From Paraburkholderia hospita (GTDB taxonomy: Bacteria; Pseudomonadota; Gammaproteobacteria; Burkholderiales; Burkholderiaceae), in the NCBI RefSeq assembly GCF_002902965.1, contig NZ_CP026106.1, positions 2,170,001 to 2,234,000 on the forward strand: DNA of 64,000 nucleotides. The letters run 5' to 3'. The stretch's first letter is position 1, and the number at the start of each line of letters is the position of its first letter. The notes under the pieces are model-generated. The model saw nothing but the letters and a program-made list of their open reading frames with translations. It searched no databases and was not told the origin of the DNA. Below, in pieces: positions 36,642 through 44,970 of this stretch. The position numbers were made by a program, and so were the translations under genes.

Positions 36642-37502
36642 ATGAATCAACCGAATCCGCCGCTGCCGCGCGCCGCCGACCAGGCCGCGCCCGCGCGCCG
36701 CTGGCCCCGCACAGGCAATCCGCCGATGTTCAACGCCACCATCGCGTGGCATGCCACGATGCTCGCGGGCTGGGTGCTCACGCCCATCGCCTGGCCGTGG
36801 TGGCTCGCCGGCATCTTCGCGAGCCATGTGGTCGTCGTGACGATTGGCTTGTGGCCGCGCTCGTCGCTGCTCGGCCCGAACTGGACGCGCTTGCCCGACA
36901 CGCCGCGCAACGCCGACGCCGTCGCGCTGACGATCGACGACGGCCCCGACCCGGTCGTCACGCCCCAGGTGCTCGACCTGCTCGACGCGCACGGCGTACG
37001 CGCGACGTTCTTCTGCATCGGCACGCGCGCGCAACTTCATCCGGCGCTGATGCGCGAGATCGTCGCGCGCGGACACGCGGTCGAGAACCACTCGCAGGTC
37101 CACGTTCACACGTTCTCGGTCACGCTGCCGCGCGGACTGACGCGGGAAATCGACGCCGCGCAGCACACGCTCGAAGCGCTGACGGGCGAGCGCCCGCAGT
37201 TCTTCCGCGCGCCCGCCGGCCTGCGCAACGTGTTTCTCGAGCCGGTGCTGCAAAAGCTCGACTTGCGGCTCGCCGCCTGGACGCGGCGCGGCTTCGACAC
37301 TCGCGAGCGCAACCCGCAGCGCGTGCTGGAACGGCTCGTCGATGGGCTCGCGGCGCGAGACATCCTGCTTCTACACGACGCGAGCGCAGCAAAGGACGCG
37401 TCGGGCAAGCCAGTCGTGCTCGACGTGCTGCCGCGTCTGATCGAGACCGTGCGCGCGCGCGGACTGCGCTTCGTGACGCTGCGCGAAGCGCGCGACGCCT
37501 GA
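36642..37502 (+). CDS. Polysaccharide deacetylase family protein (membrane-anchored)
   Basis: This 286-aa protein has two N-terminal membrane segments (about 30-68) and a NodB-type domain: TIDDGPDP (catalytic and metal Asp, about 98-105), HSxxH within NHSQVHVH, RAPAGLRN and a terminal LLLHDAS. It is likely a zinc-dependent de-N-acetylase of an envelope polysaccharide or lipid-linked sugar, similar in layout to lipid-anchored polymyxin-resistance-type deacetylases. The substrate is not deducible. Rightward, single gene. Confidence 0.88.
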   Translation: MNQPNPPLPRAADQAAPARRWPRTGNPPMFNATIAWHATMLAGWVLTPIAWPWWLAGIFASHVVVVTIGLWPRSSLLGPNWTRLPDTPRNADAVALTIDDGPDPVVTPQVLDLLDAHGVRATFFCIGTRAQLHPALMREIVARGHAVENHSQVHVHTFSVTLPRGLTREIDAAQHTLEALTGERPQFFRAPAGLRNVFLEPVLQKLDLRLAAWTRRGFDTRERNPQRVLERLVDGLAARDILLLHDASAAKDASGKPVVLDVLPRLIETVRARGLRFVTLREARDA

Positions 37503-37533
37503 CCGACAGCGCCGCGCGCGGCAGGCGGAACGC

Positions 37534-37785
37534 CTAGGTGCGCCGCCGGATCAGGTGGTAGATCACGAGCAGCACGATTGCGCCGATGATCGACGCGATC
37601 CAGCCCGCCGCCTGCCCCGGTTGATACCAGCCAAGCGCGCGCCCGACATAGCCCGCGATCAGCGAGCCGGCAATGCCGATAATGATCGTCATGATCCAAC
37701 CCATGCTGTCGTCGCCCGGTTTGAGCGCGCGTGCAATCAGACCAACGACCAACCCGACGACTATCGTGCCAATGAGGGAAAGCAT
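37534..37785 (-). CDS. GlsB/YeaQ/YmgE family membrane protein
   Basis: This 83-aa protein has three Gly-rich membrane helices (IGTIVVGLVVGLIARALKPG; MGWIMTIIIGIAGSLIAGYV; GWIASIIGAIVLLVIYHLI), typical of the stress-associated transglycosylase-associated family. It is an inner-membrane protein of poorly known role. It converges with the deacetylase gene. A stem-loop sits just upstream (37797-37831). Confidence 0.93.
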   Translation of the reverse strand: MLSLIGTIVVGLVVGLIARALKPGDDSMGWIMTIIIGIAGSLIAGYVGRALGWYQPGQAAGWIASIIGAIVLLVIYHLIRRRT

Positions 37786-37796
37786 GCAAACCTCCG

Positions 37797-37831
37797 ATCA
37801 GAGTTAGCACTACGGTGCGCTGCTACTGCTC
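37797..37831. repeat. Hairpin related to the 6112-6246 repeats
   Basis: CAGAGTTAGCAC-TACG-GTGCGCTGCTACTGCTC shares the CAGAGTTAGC start and the nested-stem design of the tandem hairpins but is degenerate. It lies directly upstream of the YeaQ-like gene. Confidence 0.45.
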
Positions 37832-37977
37832 GCTACAGACGACATGCGGCCCCTGCCCGTTTTCCCGCCGCATGCCGCGACTGTACCGTTTCGGGACGCG
37901 CGCCATCGGACACAGCCTGGCGAACGCGCGCCATCGTCGTCGGGATTCCGGCGCAAACGCCGGACGCCCTATGCCCG

Positions 37978-39399
37978 TCAGATACGGAAATCGGCGGACA
38001 TGTCCTCGTCGGTGCGCGCCTCGAGCTCGCCGCTTCGGCACGCTTTCATGAACACGTCATAATCGCGCTCGACCTGATCCGCATACGCCGCCGCATACTC
38101 GGCCAGCGCTTCCGCGAACTGGTCGCTGCGTCCAATATACGCGCTGATCTCGATCGCCTTGCCGCCCGCCTTCGCGTGCGCCCGCGCCAGCGCCCAGCCG
38201 CATAGGCGTGCATAGCCGTTCAGCTGGTCGACGTCGAACAGGTCGATACTCGGTGTCAGTTTCATGTCACGCAATTGCCGGAAGTAGAAATGCCGGCCCG
38301 CCGGACCCGTCGTCCAGCCGAGAAAGATATCGCTAGCCGCCTGCAGCATGCGCTGGCCTAGCACGACGCGCTCGCCCTCGTGCTTCGGCTCGGACTTGCG
38401 CGGCCCCGCCTTGAAATGCTGCGCGATCACCGAGCGCCGCGCCTCCTTGGCCTGCAGAAAGAGCGGCTTGCCGTGCGGATCGACGGTGAGCAGCACGAGA
38501 CAGCGCGTGCCGACACTGCCGACGCCGACCACCTTGAACACGAGATCGTGCGGCACGAACTGCTCCAGCAGTTCGCGCCGGTCTTCGTTGAGCGTCTTGA
38601 GATAGCCTTCGTAGGTCTCGTGCATCAGCTTGCGCCAGTCGCCGATCCGGAACCAGTCGTCCTCGGCATCGAATAGCGTGCCCGAGCCATGTACGTGGAA
38701 CAGACTGGGCGGCATGTCGCGCATCACGTAGCGGTCGCCGTCGCGCTCGCACAGCTTGTCGAGCATGCTTTCGTGCGTGCGGGTGGCCGCCCTCTCCATC
38801 CCTCGACGGATCAGCCGGCGATTCTCGGCGTTCACCGCCATGTCGACCATGCGGTCGAACGTGATCCGTTCGTACCACAGCTCCAGCGCGCCGCATTCGG
38901 CGTACTGCGCCATGCGGTCGCGATACTGGTTGGCAGCCGTCATCACGAGATCGTAGGCGGCGCCGCGGCTGAAGCGCATGTGCCGGGCGGCGACCACGAA
39001 GCTCGCGACGAGCCGCTTCAGGTCCCATTCGAACGGTGCGGTGGACACTTCGTCGAAATCGTTCAGATCGAAGATCAGCTGGCGCTCGGGTGTCGCGAAG
39101 CCGCCGAAGTTCAGCAGATGCGCATCGCCGCAGATGGGCAGCGTCAGTGGCGTGTGCGGTGTCATGCTGAGATCGTGCGCCTGCAGGATCGCGCTGCCGC
39201 GAAAGAACGTGAACGGCGACACCGCCATGCGCCCGTAGCGCAGCGGCACGAGGCGCTCGACGCGGCCTTCGCTGCTTTGCCGCAGCAAATCGACGGGATT
39301 GCGGTGCATATGGCCGATGGCGCGGTGACTGGAGCGTTTTGCGTGTTCGCGGGCCGCGCGCCCGCTGGCTTCCCGTTCCGCGATGGTGCTGGCCTTCAT
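37978..39399 (-). CDS. DUF2252 family protein
   Basis: This 473-aa protein shows the DUF2252 landmarks FFRGSAILQAHDLS, ICGDAHLLNFGGFATPER and FDLNDFDEVSTAPFEWDLKRL (about residues 60-135), then VGVGSVGTRCLVLLT. The GDxHLxNFG / DxNDFDE arrangement resembles a kinase-like phosphotransferase core, so an aminoglycoside-phosphotransferase-type fold is likely, but no function is established. Monocistronic, leftward. Confidence 0.9.
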   Translation of the reverse strand: MKASTIAEREASGRAAREHAKRSSHRAIGHMHRNPVDLLRQSSEGRVERLVPLRYGRMAVSPFTFFRGSAILQAHDLSMTPHTPLTLPICGDAHLLNFGGFATPERQLIFDLNDFDEVSTAPFEWDLKRLVASFVVAARHMRFSRGAAYDLVMTAANQYRDRMAQYAECGALELWYERITFDRMVDMAVNAENRRLIRRGMERAATRTHESMLDKLCERDGDRYVMRDMPPSLFHVHGSGTLFDAEDDWFRIGDWRKLMHETYEGYLKTLNEDRRELLEQFVPHDLVFKVVGVGSVGTRCLVLLTVDPHGKPLFLQAKEARRSVIAQHFKAGPRKSEPKHEGERVVLGQRMLQAASDIFLGWTTGPAGRHFYFRQLRDMKLTPSIDLFDVDQLNGYARLCGWALARAHAKAGGKAIEISAYIGRSDQFAEALAEYAAAYADQVERDYDVFMKACRSGELEARTDEDMSADFRI

Positions 39400-39697
39400 G
39401 CTTTTCTCCGTTCTTGTGAATCAGCTTGCATCGGGGCGCACTGCAACCGCGTGCCGCCAGGGGGCATCGTGACGTTGACCGCCTCGGGCTGGCGTGGATG
39501 GATCGTTCGAGGCGCGACGCGTGCGTGCGTCGCCGATTCGCGCAAAGGGTGCCGGACCGCAAACGTCCATCGGATCGACTGTATTAAATCCTGCGGCGAA
39601 CGGGCGCGCAAGTCCGTATGCCGCCAAACCGCAGCGGCACAGGAACAGACGAGAAAGGAAGAAGCGATGGCGCAGGGCGCGCCATCGCATTGTCGCG

Positions 39698-41143
39698 TCA
39701 GAAGAAGCGCGGCGGCTGGAGAATCAGGGCAATGCGCACTGCCGGCGAAGGCAGCGCCGCAAGGCTCGTGCGGGCGGCCTCGGCGCGCTCGTTGAACGCG
39801 ACGCGCGCGGCGCCCGACAGCGGCGCGACGAATTGATGTGCCGTCAGCGTCAGGGGATCGACGGGATGGTCGTCTTTGCGCACTTCGTAGTGCAGATGCG
39901 GCCCGGTTGCCGTGCCCGTACGGCCAACATAGCCGATCACCTGCCCCTGCTCGATACGCTGACCGACCTTCAGCTCGCCCGCGAACAGCGAAAGATGCGC
40001 GTAGTAGGTCGAATAGCCGTCGTCGTGACGCAGAACGATGTGTTTGCCGTAGCCGCGGCCGTTGACGGCCATTTCTACGATGCCCGCGGCTGCCGCGTAG
40101 ATCGGCGTGCCGGCAGGCGCGGCCAGATCGACGCCCGTGTGAAAGCGAGGCTCGCCAAAGACGGGATGCACGCGCATGCCGAACGGCGAGCTTACGCGCC
40201 GGTAGTCCAGCGGCATCGCGAACGGCTCACCCGCGATCAGGTCGCCGTCGAGCGTGTAGTACGCGCCTTGCGACGCGCCGGGCGCGGTGAACCAGAGGGC
40301 ATCGTACGCGCGGCCATTCAGACGGACTTCGAGAGAAGCAATGCGCGATGCGCCCGATTCGCTCGTTGCGTCCATCACGATCCGGTATTCGTCGCCCGCC
40401 TGCGCAGGCGCATCGACATCCAGCCGGCCAGCAAAGATCCGACCGATTTGCGCGACAACCGTCGCCGGAAAACCCGCTTGTGCGAGCGACTCGCGCAGCG
40501 TCGTGCCGATCGTGCCGGCGCTCGAGCGAAGCTCATCGTTAACCATAGCGAAGCCGGTGGCGCCGCCGAATGGCGTCGTCGCCTGGGCGAGGTCGCCAGA
40601 TGCGTCTTCGGGCGTCACCCGGCCCGACCATTCGTGACCATCGTCGGAACGATCATGCGCAACGGGTACACACATCGTCGGCGTGGTGGCGCAGACCGTG
40701 CCGAGCACCAGTTCGTTCGACGGCATACGCACGTTGATCGATGCCGTCGAGTATGCGGGCGCGAGCGTGGCCGCGTCGTCGGGGTAGGCGGCGGCAGGCG
40801 CCGACGATGCATCGCCTGCAGAATTTGCAATGGATTCGGCCAGCGCGCGATCGGCGTCGCGCGACGAAGGCCCTACGGCATTGAACGAAGTGGCGGGTTG
40901 CGCGCCCGGCAATGTCATCTCGTGTGCAAGTGCATGATGGCGCTGCTGCTTGTGAGCGGAACCATGCTTGTGCGCCTTCGGAGCGGCCACGGCGGTGGAC
41001 GTGCCAGGCACGACCGAAGCGCCGATCCACAATGCCGAAACAGCGGCCACGCTCGAAAGCGTCTTGCGTTTGACGGACAGCGGACGAACCGCTGCCGTAG
41101 AGATGCCCTGCCTGCGCGCGAGGAATGATCGCAGATGCTTCAC
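39698..41143 (-). CDS. M23 family metallopeptidase, membrane-anchored
   Basis: This ~481-aa protein has a basic N-terminus, one hydrophobic segment (SVAAVSALWIGASVVPG, about 35-51), an Ala/Ser/His-rich region, an OapA/LysM-like middle and a complete LytM peptidase domain (about 330-440) with HTGVDLAAPAGTP, YYAHL and GPHLHYEV, so all zinc and catalytic residues are present. It should cleave peptidoglycan cross-links. A GTG at 41143 with an upstream GAGA is preferred; a TTG at 41167 is the alternative. A 292-bp leader lies upstream. Confidence 0.88.
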   Translation of the reverse strand: MKHLRSFLARRQGISTAAVRPLSVKRKTLSSVAAVSALWIGASVVPGTSTAVAAPKAHKHGSAHKQQRHHALAHEMTLPGAQPATSFNAVGPSSRDADRALAESIANSAGDASSAPAAAYPDDAATLAPAYSTASINVRMPSNELVLGTVCATTPTMCVPVAHDRSDDGHEWSGRVTPEDASGDLAQATTPFGGATGFAMVNDELRSSAGTIGTTLRESLAQAGFPATVVAQIGRIFAGRLDVDAPAQAGDEYRIVMDATSESGASRIASLEVRLNGRAYDALWFTAPGASQGAYYTLDGDLIAGEPFAMPLDYRRVSSPFGMRVHPVFGEPRFHTGVDLAAPAGTPIYAAAAGIVEMAVNGRGYGKHIVLRHDDGYSTYYAHLSLFAGELKVGQRIEQGQVIGYVGRTGTATGPHLHYEVRKDDHPVDPLTLTAHQFVAPLSGAARVAFNERAEAARTSLAALPSPAVRIALILQPPRFF

Positions 41144-41390
41144 GTCAGGTTCTCGCGTTGGAATCAAAGGGCGGCGGGCATGAGCGGCTGTACCGGGAAG
41201 GCACGGCTACGGCGCGTGGCGAGGCGAAGACGAATCGATCGATCCCGCGACCGGTTGGTCGCTCCATCGCGCCGCGCAGCCCGACAAGTGATCTTTTGAG
41301 TTTAGGGAGCCGAGGACGCGGGCTGAATCGCCTAATTCTTAATTTTCTTAAAACTTTCTTAGGTTGAATGCGTTTGCATTCAGAAAAGCG

Positions 41391-41417
41391 AGCCGTCGTC
41401 CGTTGCGGACGACGGCT
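41391..41417. terminator. Hairpin after the glycosyltransferase gene
   Basis: Perfect 12-bp stem AGCCGTCGTCCG / CGGACGACGGCT, loop TTG. On the minus strand it follows the stop at 41436 and precedes CGCTTTTCTG, so it is a plausible terminator for the leftward genes. Confidence 0.7.
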
Positions 41418-41435
41418 TCAGGCTACAGCCGCTAG

Positions 41436-42371
41436 TTACAGCAAGCCGCGCAGATAGGCATCCCATTCGCCGATGCGCCTGTCCCACGAATAGAAGCGCG
41501 TGAAATATTCGACCTGTTGTGCGCGCAAGTACTCGTCTTCCGGCTTGCGCAGCCGGACGGTTTCGATTGCATCGTCGAGCACGGCGGCGAAGCGCTGCGC
41601 GTGCGCCTGCTGGTTTTCAGTGAACGGATAGAGCCTGGCGAAATTCGCACAGGTTTCCGGCAAGCCGCCGTACGCCGCGCAGACCGTGAGACAGCCCGCC
41701 GACATTGCTTCGATGGCGGCGATGCAGCTCGTTTCCGGCTCAATGTTCGGGTACGCGAAGATGTCGCATTCGCTCAGCGCCTTGCGCACGACGGCATTCG
41801 GCTGCGCGCCGTGATAGCGGATACGCGGATGCGCGCGGCATCGCTCGAACAGCGGCTGATATGGCGCGTCGCGCTCCGTCCAGTCGTAGATGCTGAAGCT
41901 CGAAAAGACGTCCAACTCGATGTCGGAATGGCGCGTCGCGAGATATTCGAAGACGGGAACAAGGATTTCGAGGCCGCGATCGGGCGTCGTGTGATAGATC
42001 AGGCGGATGCGCTCGCTGCGTCGCGGGAGATAGGCGCCGAATGGCTCGATCGCGTTTTGCAACACGCTCATCTCCGCGTAGGGCACGCCAGGAATCATCC
42101 GATACAGCGCCGCCTGATAATGCGATACACACACAATGCCCGCAAACGCCGCGCGATTTTCAGCCTGTTCCAGGAAGCTGGATTCTTCGCGGCTCGGTTT
42201 GTCGTGCAGCCAGAGAATGCGCTTTCGGTCGGGGTCGAGCCCGCGCACGCGGGAAGGAATGATCTGAAACTGTCGCACCAGTTCCGGATCGAGTCGCGCG
42301 TGCAGCGCTCGTAGCATCAATTCCGTGCCGCCAAGCGCGCGCACGCTCAGTTCGTTGGTTTCCATGTTCAT
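41436..42371 (-). CDS. Glycosyltransferase, GT4-like
   Basis: This 311-aa protein ends in a GT-B nucleotide-sugar domain with LIYHTTPDRGLEILVPVFEY, HGAQPNAVVRKAL, DIFAYPNIEPETSCIAAIEA and MSAGCLTVCAAYGGLPE, the GT4 pattern (E-x7-E). It lacks a classical N-terminal GlyGly donor loop beyond GGTELM at 14-19. It is probably an envelope glycan transferase. The upstream glycosyltransferase-like gene ends 19 bp before it, so they are co-transcribed. Confidence 0.85.
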   Translation of the reverse strand: MNMETNELSVRALGGTELMLRALHARLDPELVRQFQIIPSRVRGLDPDRKRILWLHDKPSREESSFLEQAENRAAFAGIVCVSHYQAALYRMIPGVPYAEMSVLQNAIEPFGAYLPRRSERIRLIYHTTPDRGLEILVPVFEYLATRHSDIELDVFSSFSIYDWTERDAPYQPLFERCRAHPRIRYHGAQPNAVVRKALSECDIFAYPNIEPETSCIAAIEAMSAGCLTVCAAYGGLPETCANFARLYPFTENQQAHAQRFAAVLDDAIETVRLRKPEDEYLRAQQVEYFTRFYSWDRRIGEWDAYLRGLL

Positions 42372-42390
42372 GCGTCGGGTCCGTTGCGCG

Positions 42391-43179
42391 TCAGCACTCG
42401 CCGCCGATCGCCGTCAGCGGACTCGCCGCAATCGACGCGCCGAAATCGCCGTGCCACGTGTAGATGCCCTGATGCGACAGCTTCGATTGCGTATCGGCGA
42501 ATACCTGCCCGCCGATATCGCGCCAACGCCGGCAGAACGCATAGTCTTCCGACAGATAACGGCCCGTGGAAGGCTCAACCATCACATCGAAGAAGCGGTA
42601 GCAGAGATCGTAGAGCGGCGAATCCGGCGGACCGTCGGGCACGTACTTCAGTTCGGGCAGGCGCGCGATCATTGTTTCGATCGCGCCGCGCTTGATGCAC
42701 ATGAAGCCCGTCGGCGCTTCGCTGACTTCCAGAAAGCCGTCGCCGTCGATCGCCGGCGAGACGCCATCGTGCGCGTTCACGGGATAACGCAGGTAGCGTG
42801 CGGCAAAGGTTTCCTGCGTGAGTCCGCCGGGCAGCACGCCCGGCCAGTCGAAACGCTTGAGGGGATACACGCCCGCCACGACATCACGATCGGCAAGCAG
42901 CAGCCGCAACACCTGATCGACGGAAAAGCCGATGTCCGCGTCGATCCAGAACAGATGCGTGTAGCCCGGATCGAGCAGAAATTCTGCGACGGCCTCATTG
43001 CGCGCGCGGGTAATCAGGCTTTCGCCTGAACGGATTCGCACCGAACCCTGCATGCCCGTCTGCCACATCGCGTTATTGAGCGCGAGCAGGCTATTTGCAA
43101 AGTTCGCCATGACGTTGCCGCCGTAGCATGGCGTCATGAAAAGCGGTTTCATCGATTGAAGTGCGGACGAGTCAAGCAT
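42391..43179 (-). CDS. GT-A-fold glycosyltransferase-like protein
   Basis: This 262-aa protein has MTPCYGGNV at the start, SLITRARNEAVAEFL and the DxD motif in HLFWIDADIGFS (about 90-101), then DVVAGVYPLKRFDW and YLSEDYAFCRRWRDIGG. This resembles Anp1/GT-A proteins of bacteria and phages. The substrate is unknown. It forms a pair with the GT4 gene. The ATG at 43179 is chosen because homology begins with MKPLFMTPC soon after. Confidence 0.75.
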   Translation of the reverse strand: MLDSSALQSMKPLFMTPCYGGNVMANFANSLLALNNAMWQTGMQGSVRIRSGESLITRARNEAVAEFLLDPGYTHLFWIDADIGFSVDQVLRLLLADRDVVAGVYPLKRFDWPGVLPGGLTQETFAARYLRYPVNAHDGVSPAIDGDGFLEVSEAPTGFMCIKRGAIETMIARLPELKYVPDGPPDSPLYDLCYRFFDVMVEPSTGRYLSEDYAFCRRWRDIGGQVFADTQSKLSHQGIYTWHGDFGASIAASPLTAIGGEC

Positions 43180-43544
43180 GGAGGGTCTCTTTGTCTGGAT
43201 GAAAATGAGCGTCGATGAGTATCGCGGACTATCCAAAAAAAGACTGTAAGAACACTCTTAATGCGATAAGACGCGCACTTTATTGAGATAGCGGGCTGGC
43301 ACATTGCTGCCGCTCAAAAGACTCGCCGCGAACGCAGCTGAATCGCCGGTAAACAGCCTCCCATCAGGGTTCCGATCCCGCCGCGCACGTATTGACCGTG
43401 GTCAATTGTTCGACCGCTTGTGATGTCGATCCCACGCAGCGGCCGTATTTTTAGGACACGTCTCATATTCGCGCGCAGGTCTGCGCGACACACTCCCGCC
43501 TTTCGACTTTCATCCCGCAGCGTCACGCCTGCTGCGCCATTGCC
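43180..43544. other. 365-bp divergent intergenic region
   Basis: No gene seen. It contains AT-rich promoter-like sequence at 43225-43290 and the palindrome at 43391-43406. It must serve the leftward glycosyltransferase pair and the rightward putative lipoprotein. Confidence 0.5.
43391..43406. promoter_or_regulatory. Palindrome ATTGACC-GT-GGTCAAT
   Basis: Perfect 7-bp arms with a 2-bp spacer in the middle of a divergent promoter region, the usual form of a homodimeric repressor site (TetR/GntR/MarR-like). No matching regulator gene is adjacent. Confidence 0.55.
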
Positions 43545-44102
43545 GTGAACCCCCTTCTCCTCAAACGATCCAGCATCGCCTGCTTCGCGCTCATCAGCTC
43601 CGCGTGCTCATTCTTCGTGCCCCGCTCCACCGCGTCTACCTCGACGCCTGCGGACAACGCGCTCGTCATCGCCTCCGCCCGCGACTTCGCGTACATGCCC
43701 GCGCGGGATGGCCACGTCACCTTCGATCGCATCGCCAACACGGCGACGACGTCGATCCTCTTGAAGAAAGGTGTCGAGTCGGCGGTGCGCGACGCCGTCG
43801 TGTCTGCATGGCGCAAGTCGGGCATCGCCGTGACGACGCACGACAAGCTGGTGCTGAGCGGCCGGATCGAGGTGTTGTCGGTGGACGATGCGCGACCGCG
43901 GGCCACGTGGACGATGACCATTTGCTACTTCGTCACCAATGCGTCGACGAAGCAGACTGTCTACGTGAAGAGCAATACGGTCCATTTGTTCCGGCAGAAG
44001 TTCACGAATCCTGCACTCGCACTCGACGACGTCGTGAAAATCAGCGTCGATACGATCGTCAGAGATCCTTCGCTTCATCAGGCGTTACAGTCCGTCGAAT
44101 AA
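43545..44102 (+). CDS. Putative lipoprotein, hypothetical (185 aa)
   Basis: Starts at GTG with a hydrophobic signal (LLLKRSSIACFALISSAC) followed by a cysteine that could be lipidated, though the lipobox (SSAC) is atypical. The mature part (ASARDFAYMPARDGHVTFDR, TWTMTICYFVTNASTKQTV) looks like a beta-rich periplasmic domain. I recognise no family. The upstream ribosome-binding site is weak. A LysE-type exporter gene follows. Confidence 0.65.
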   Translation: MNPLLLKRSSIACFALISSACSFFVPRSTASTSTPADNALVIASARDFAYMPARDGHVTFDRIANTATTSILLKKGVESAVRDAVVSAWRKSGIAVTTHDKLVLSGRIEVLSVDDARPRATWTMTICYFVTNASTKQTVYVKSNTVHLFRQKFTNPALALDDVVKISVDTIVRDPSLHQALQSVE

Positions 44103-44272
44103 CAGGCGCGTTCTCCTCCGCGCTGCCGCCGCCGGGTTGCAGCGCACATTCCTTCCGCTGCGGCGTGTCTGCAGCCGGCATTTCGCTACAATCGGATATT
44201 TCCCATCTGAATTCGCCGCCGCGCGCGCCATGCGAACCAACGCCGCGCGGCGGCCCGTCCGAGCGAGCCGTC

Positions 44273-44896
44273 ATGTCTCTCACCGCCTGGCTGTTTTTTC
44301 TCCCTGCGTGCTTCGCGATCAACATGGCGCCCGGGCCCAACAATCTGCTGTCGATCAACGTCGCCGCGCGGCACGGCTTCATGACGGCGTTCGTTGCCGG
44401 CAGCGGGCGGCTGGTCGCGTTTGCGGGCATGCTCGTGCTCGCTGCGACGGGCCTCGCCGTCGTGCTGCACGCATCCGAATTGTTCTTCCTCGCGATCAAA
44501 CTGGTGGGCGCCGCCTATCTGATCTGGCTTGCTATCCAGTTGTGGCGCAGTGACGCCGGACCGATGGATGCGCTAAAGCAGGACGACGCATCGCTGTGGC
44601 GCATCGCGCGCCAGGAATGCTTTGTCGCGGCGGGCAATCCGAAGGCGATTCTGGTGTTCACCGCTTTCCTGCCGCAATTCGTCGATATTTCGAAGCCGAT
44701 GCTGCCGCAATTCGCCGTGCTCGGCGCGAGCTTTCTCGTGCTCGAATGGTTCGCGATCGCGCTGTATTCGTGGGCGGGCATGTATCTCGGCAAATGGCTG
44801 ACGCGCGCCACCGTGCGCCGCTGGTTCAACCGCTGCTGCGGCGCGTTTCTCGGCGCAATCGGTGTGAGCTTTCTGCTGGTGCGGCGTTCGAGCTGA
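44273..44896 (+). CDS. LysE/RhtB family amino-acid exporter
   Basis: This 207-aa protein has six predicted membrane helices and the signature NMAPGPNNLLSINVAARHGF (about residues 17-36), with ARQECFVAAGNPKAILVFTAFLPQF in the middle, typical of the RhtB group exporting amino acids or homoserine lactones. It ends with a strong bidirectional terminator. Confidence 0.92.
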   Translation: MSLTAWLFFLPACFAINMAPGPNNLLSINVAARHGFMTAFVAGSGRLVAFAGMLVLAATGLAVVLHASELFFLAIKLVGAAYLIWLAIQLWRSDAGPMDALKQDDASLWRIARQECFVAAGNPKAILVFTAFLPQFVDISKPMLPQFAVLGASFLVLEWFAIALYSWAGMYLGKWLTRATVRRWFNRCCGAFLGAIGVSFLLVRRSS

Positions 44897-44915
44897 ATCT
44901 TCACTGCGGCGCCTG

Positions 44916-44955
44916 AAAAAAACGGATCGGACGCAAAACGTCCGATCCGTTTTTT
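44916..44955. terminator. Bidirectional intrinsic terminator
   Basis: Perfect 13-bp stem AACGGATCGGACG / CGTCCGATCCGTT, loop CAAAA, A-run before and T-run after, between convergent lysE-like and aldehyde dehydrogenase genes. Confidence 0.93.
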
Positions 44956-44970
44956 ATTGCCGCGCCGCGA

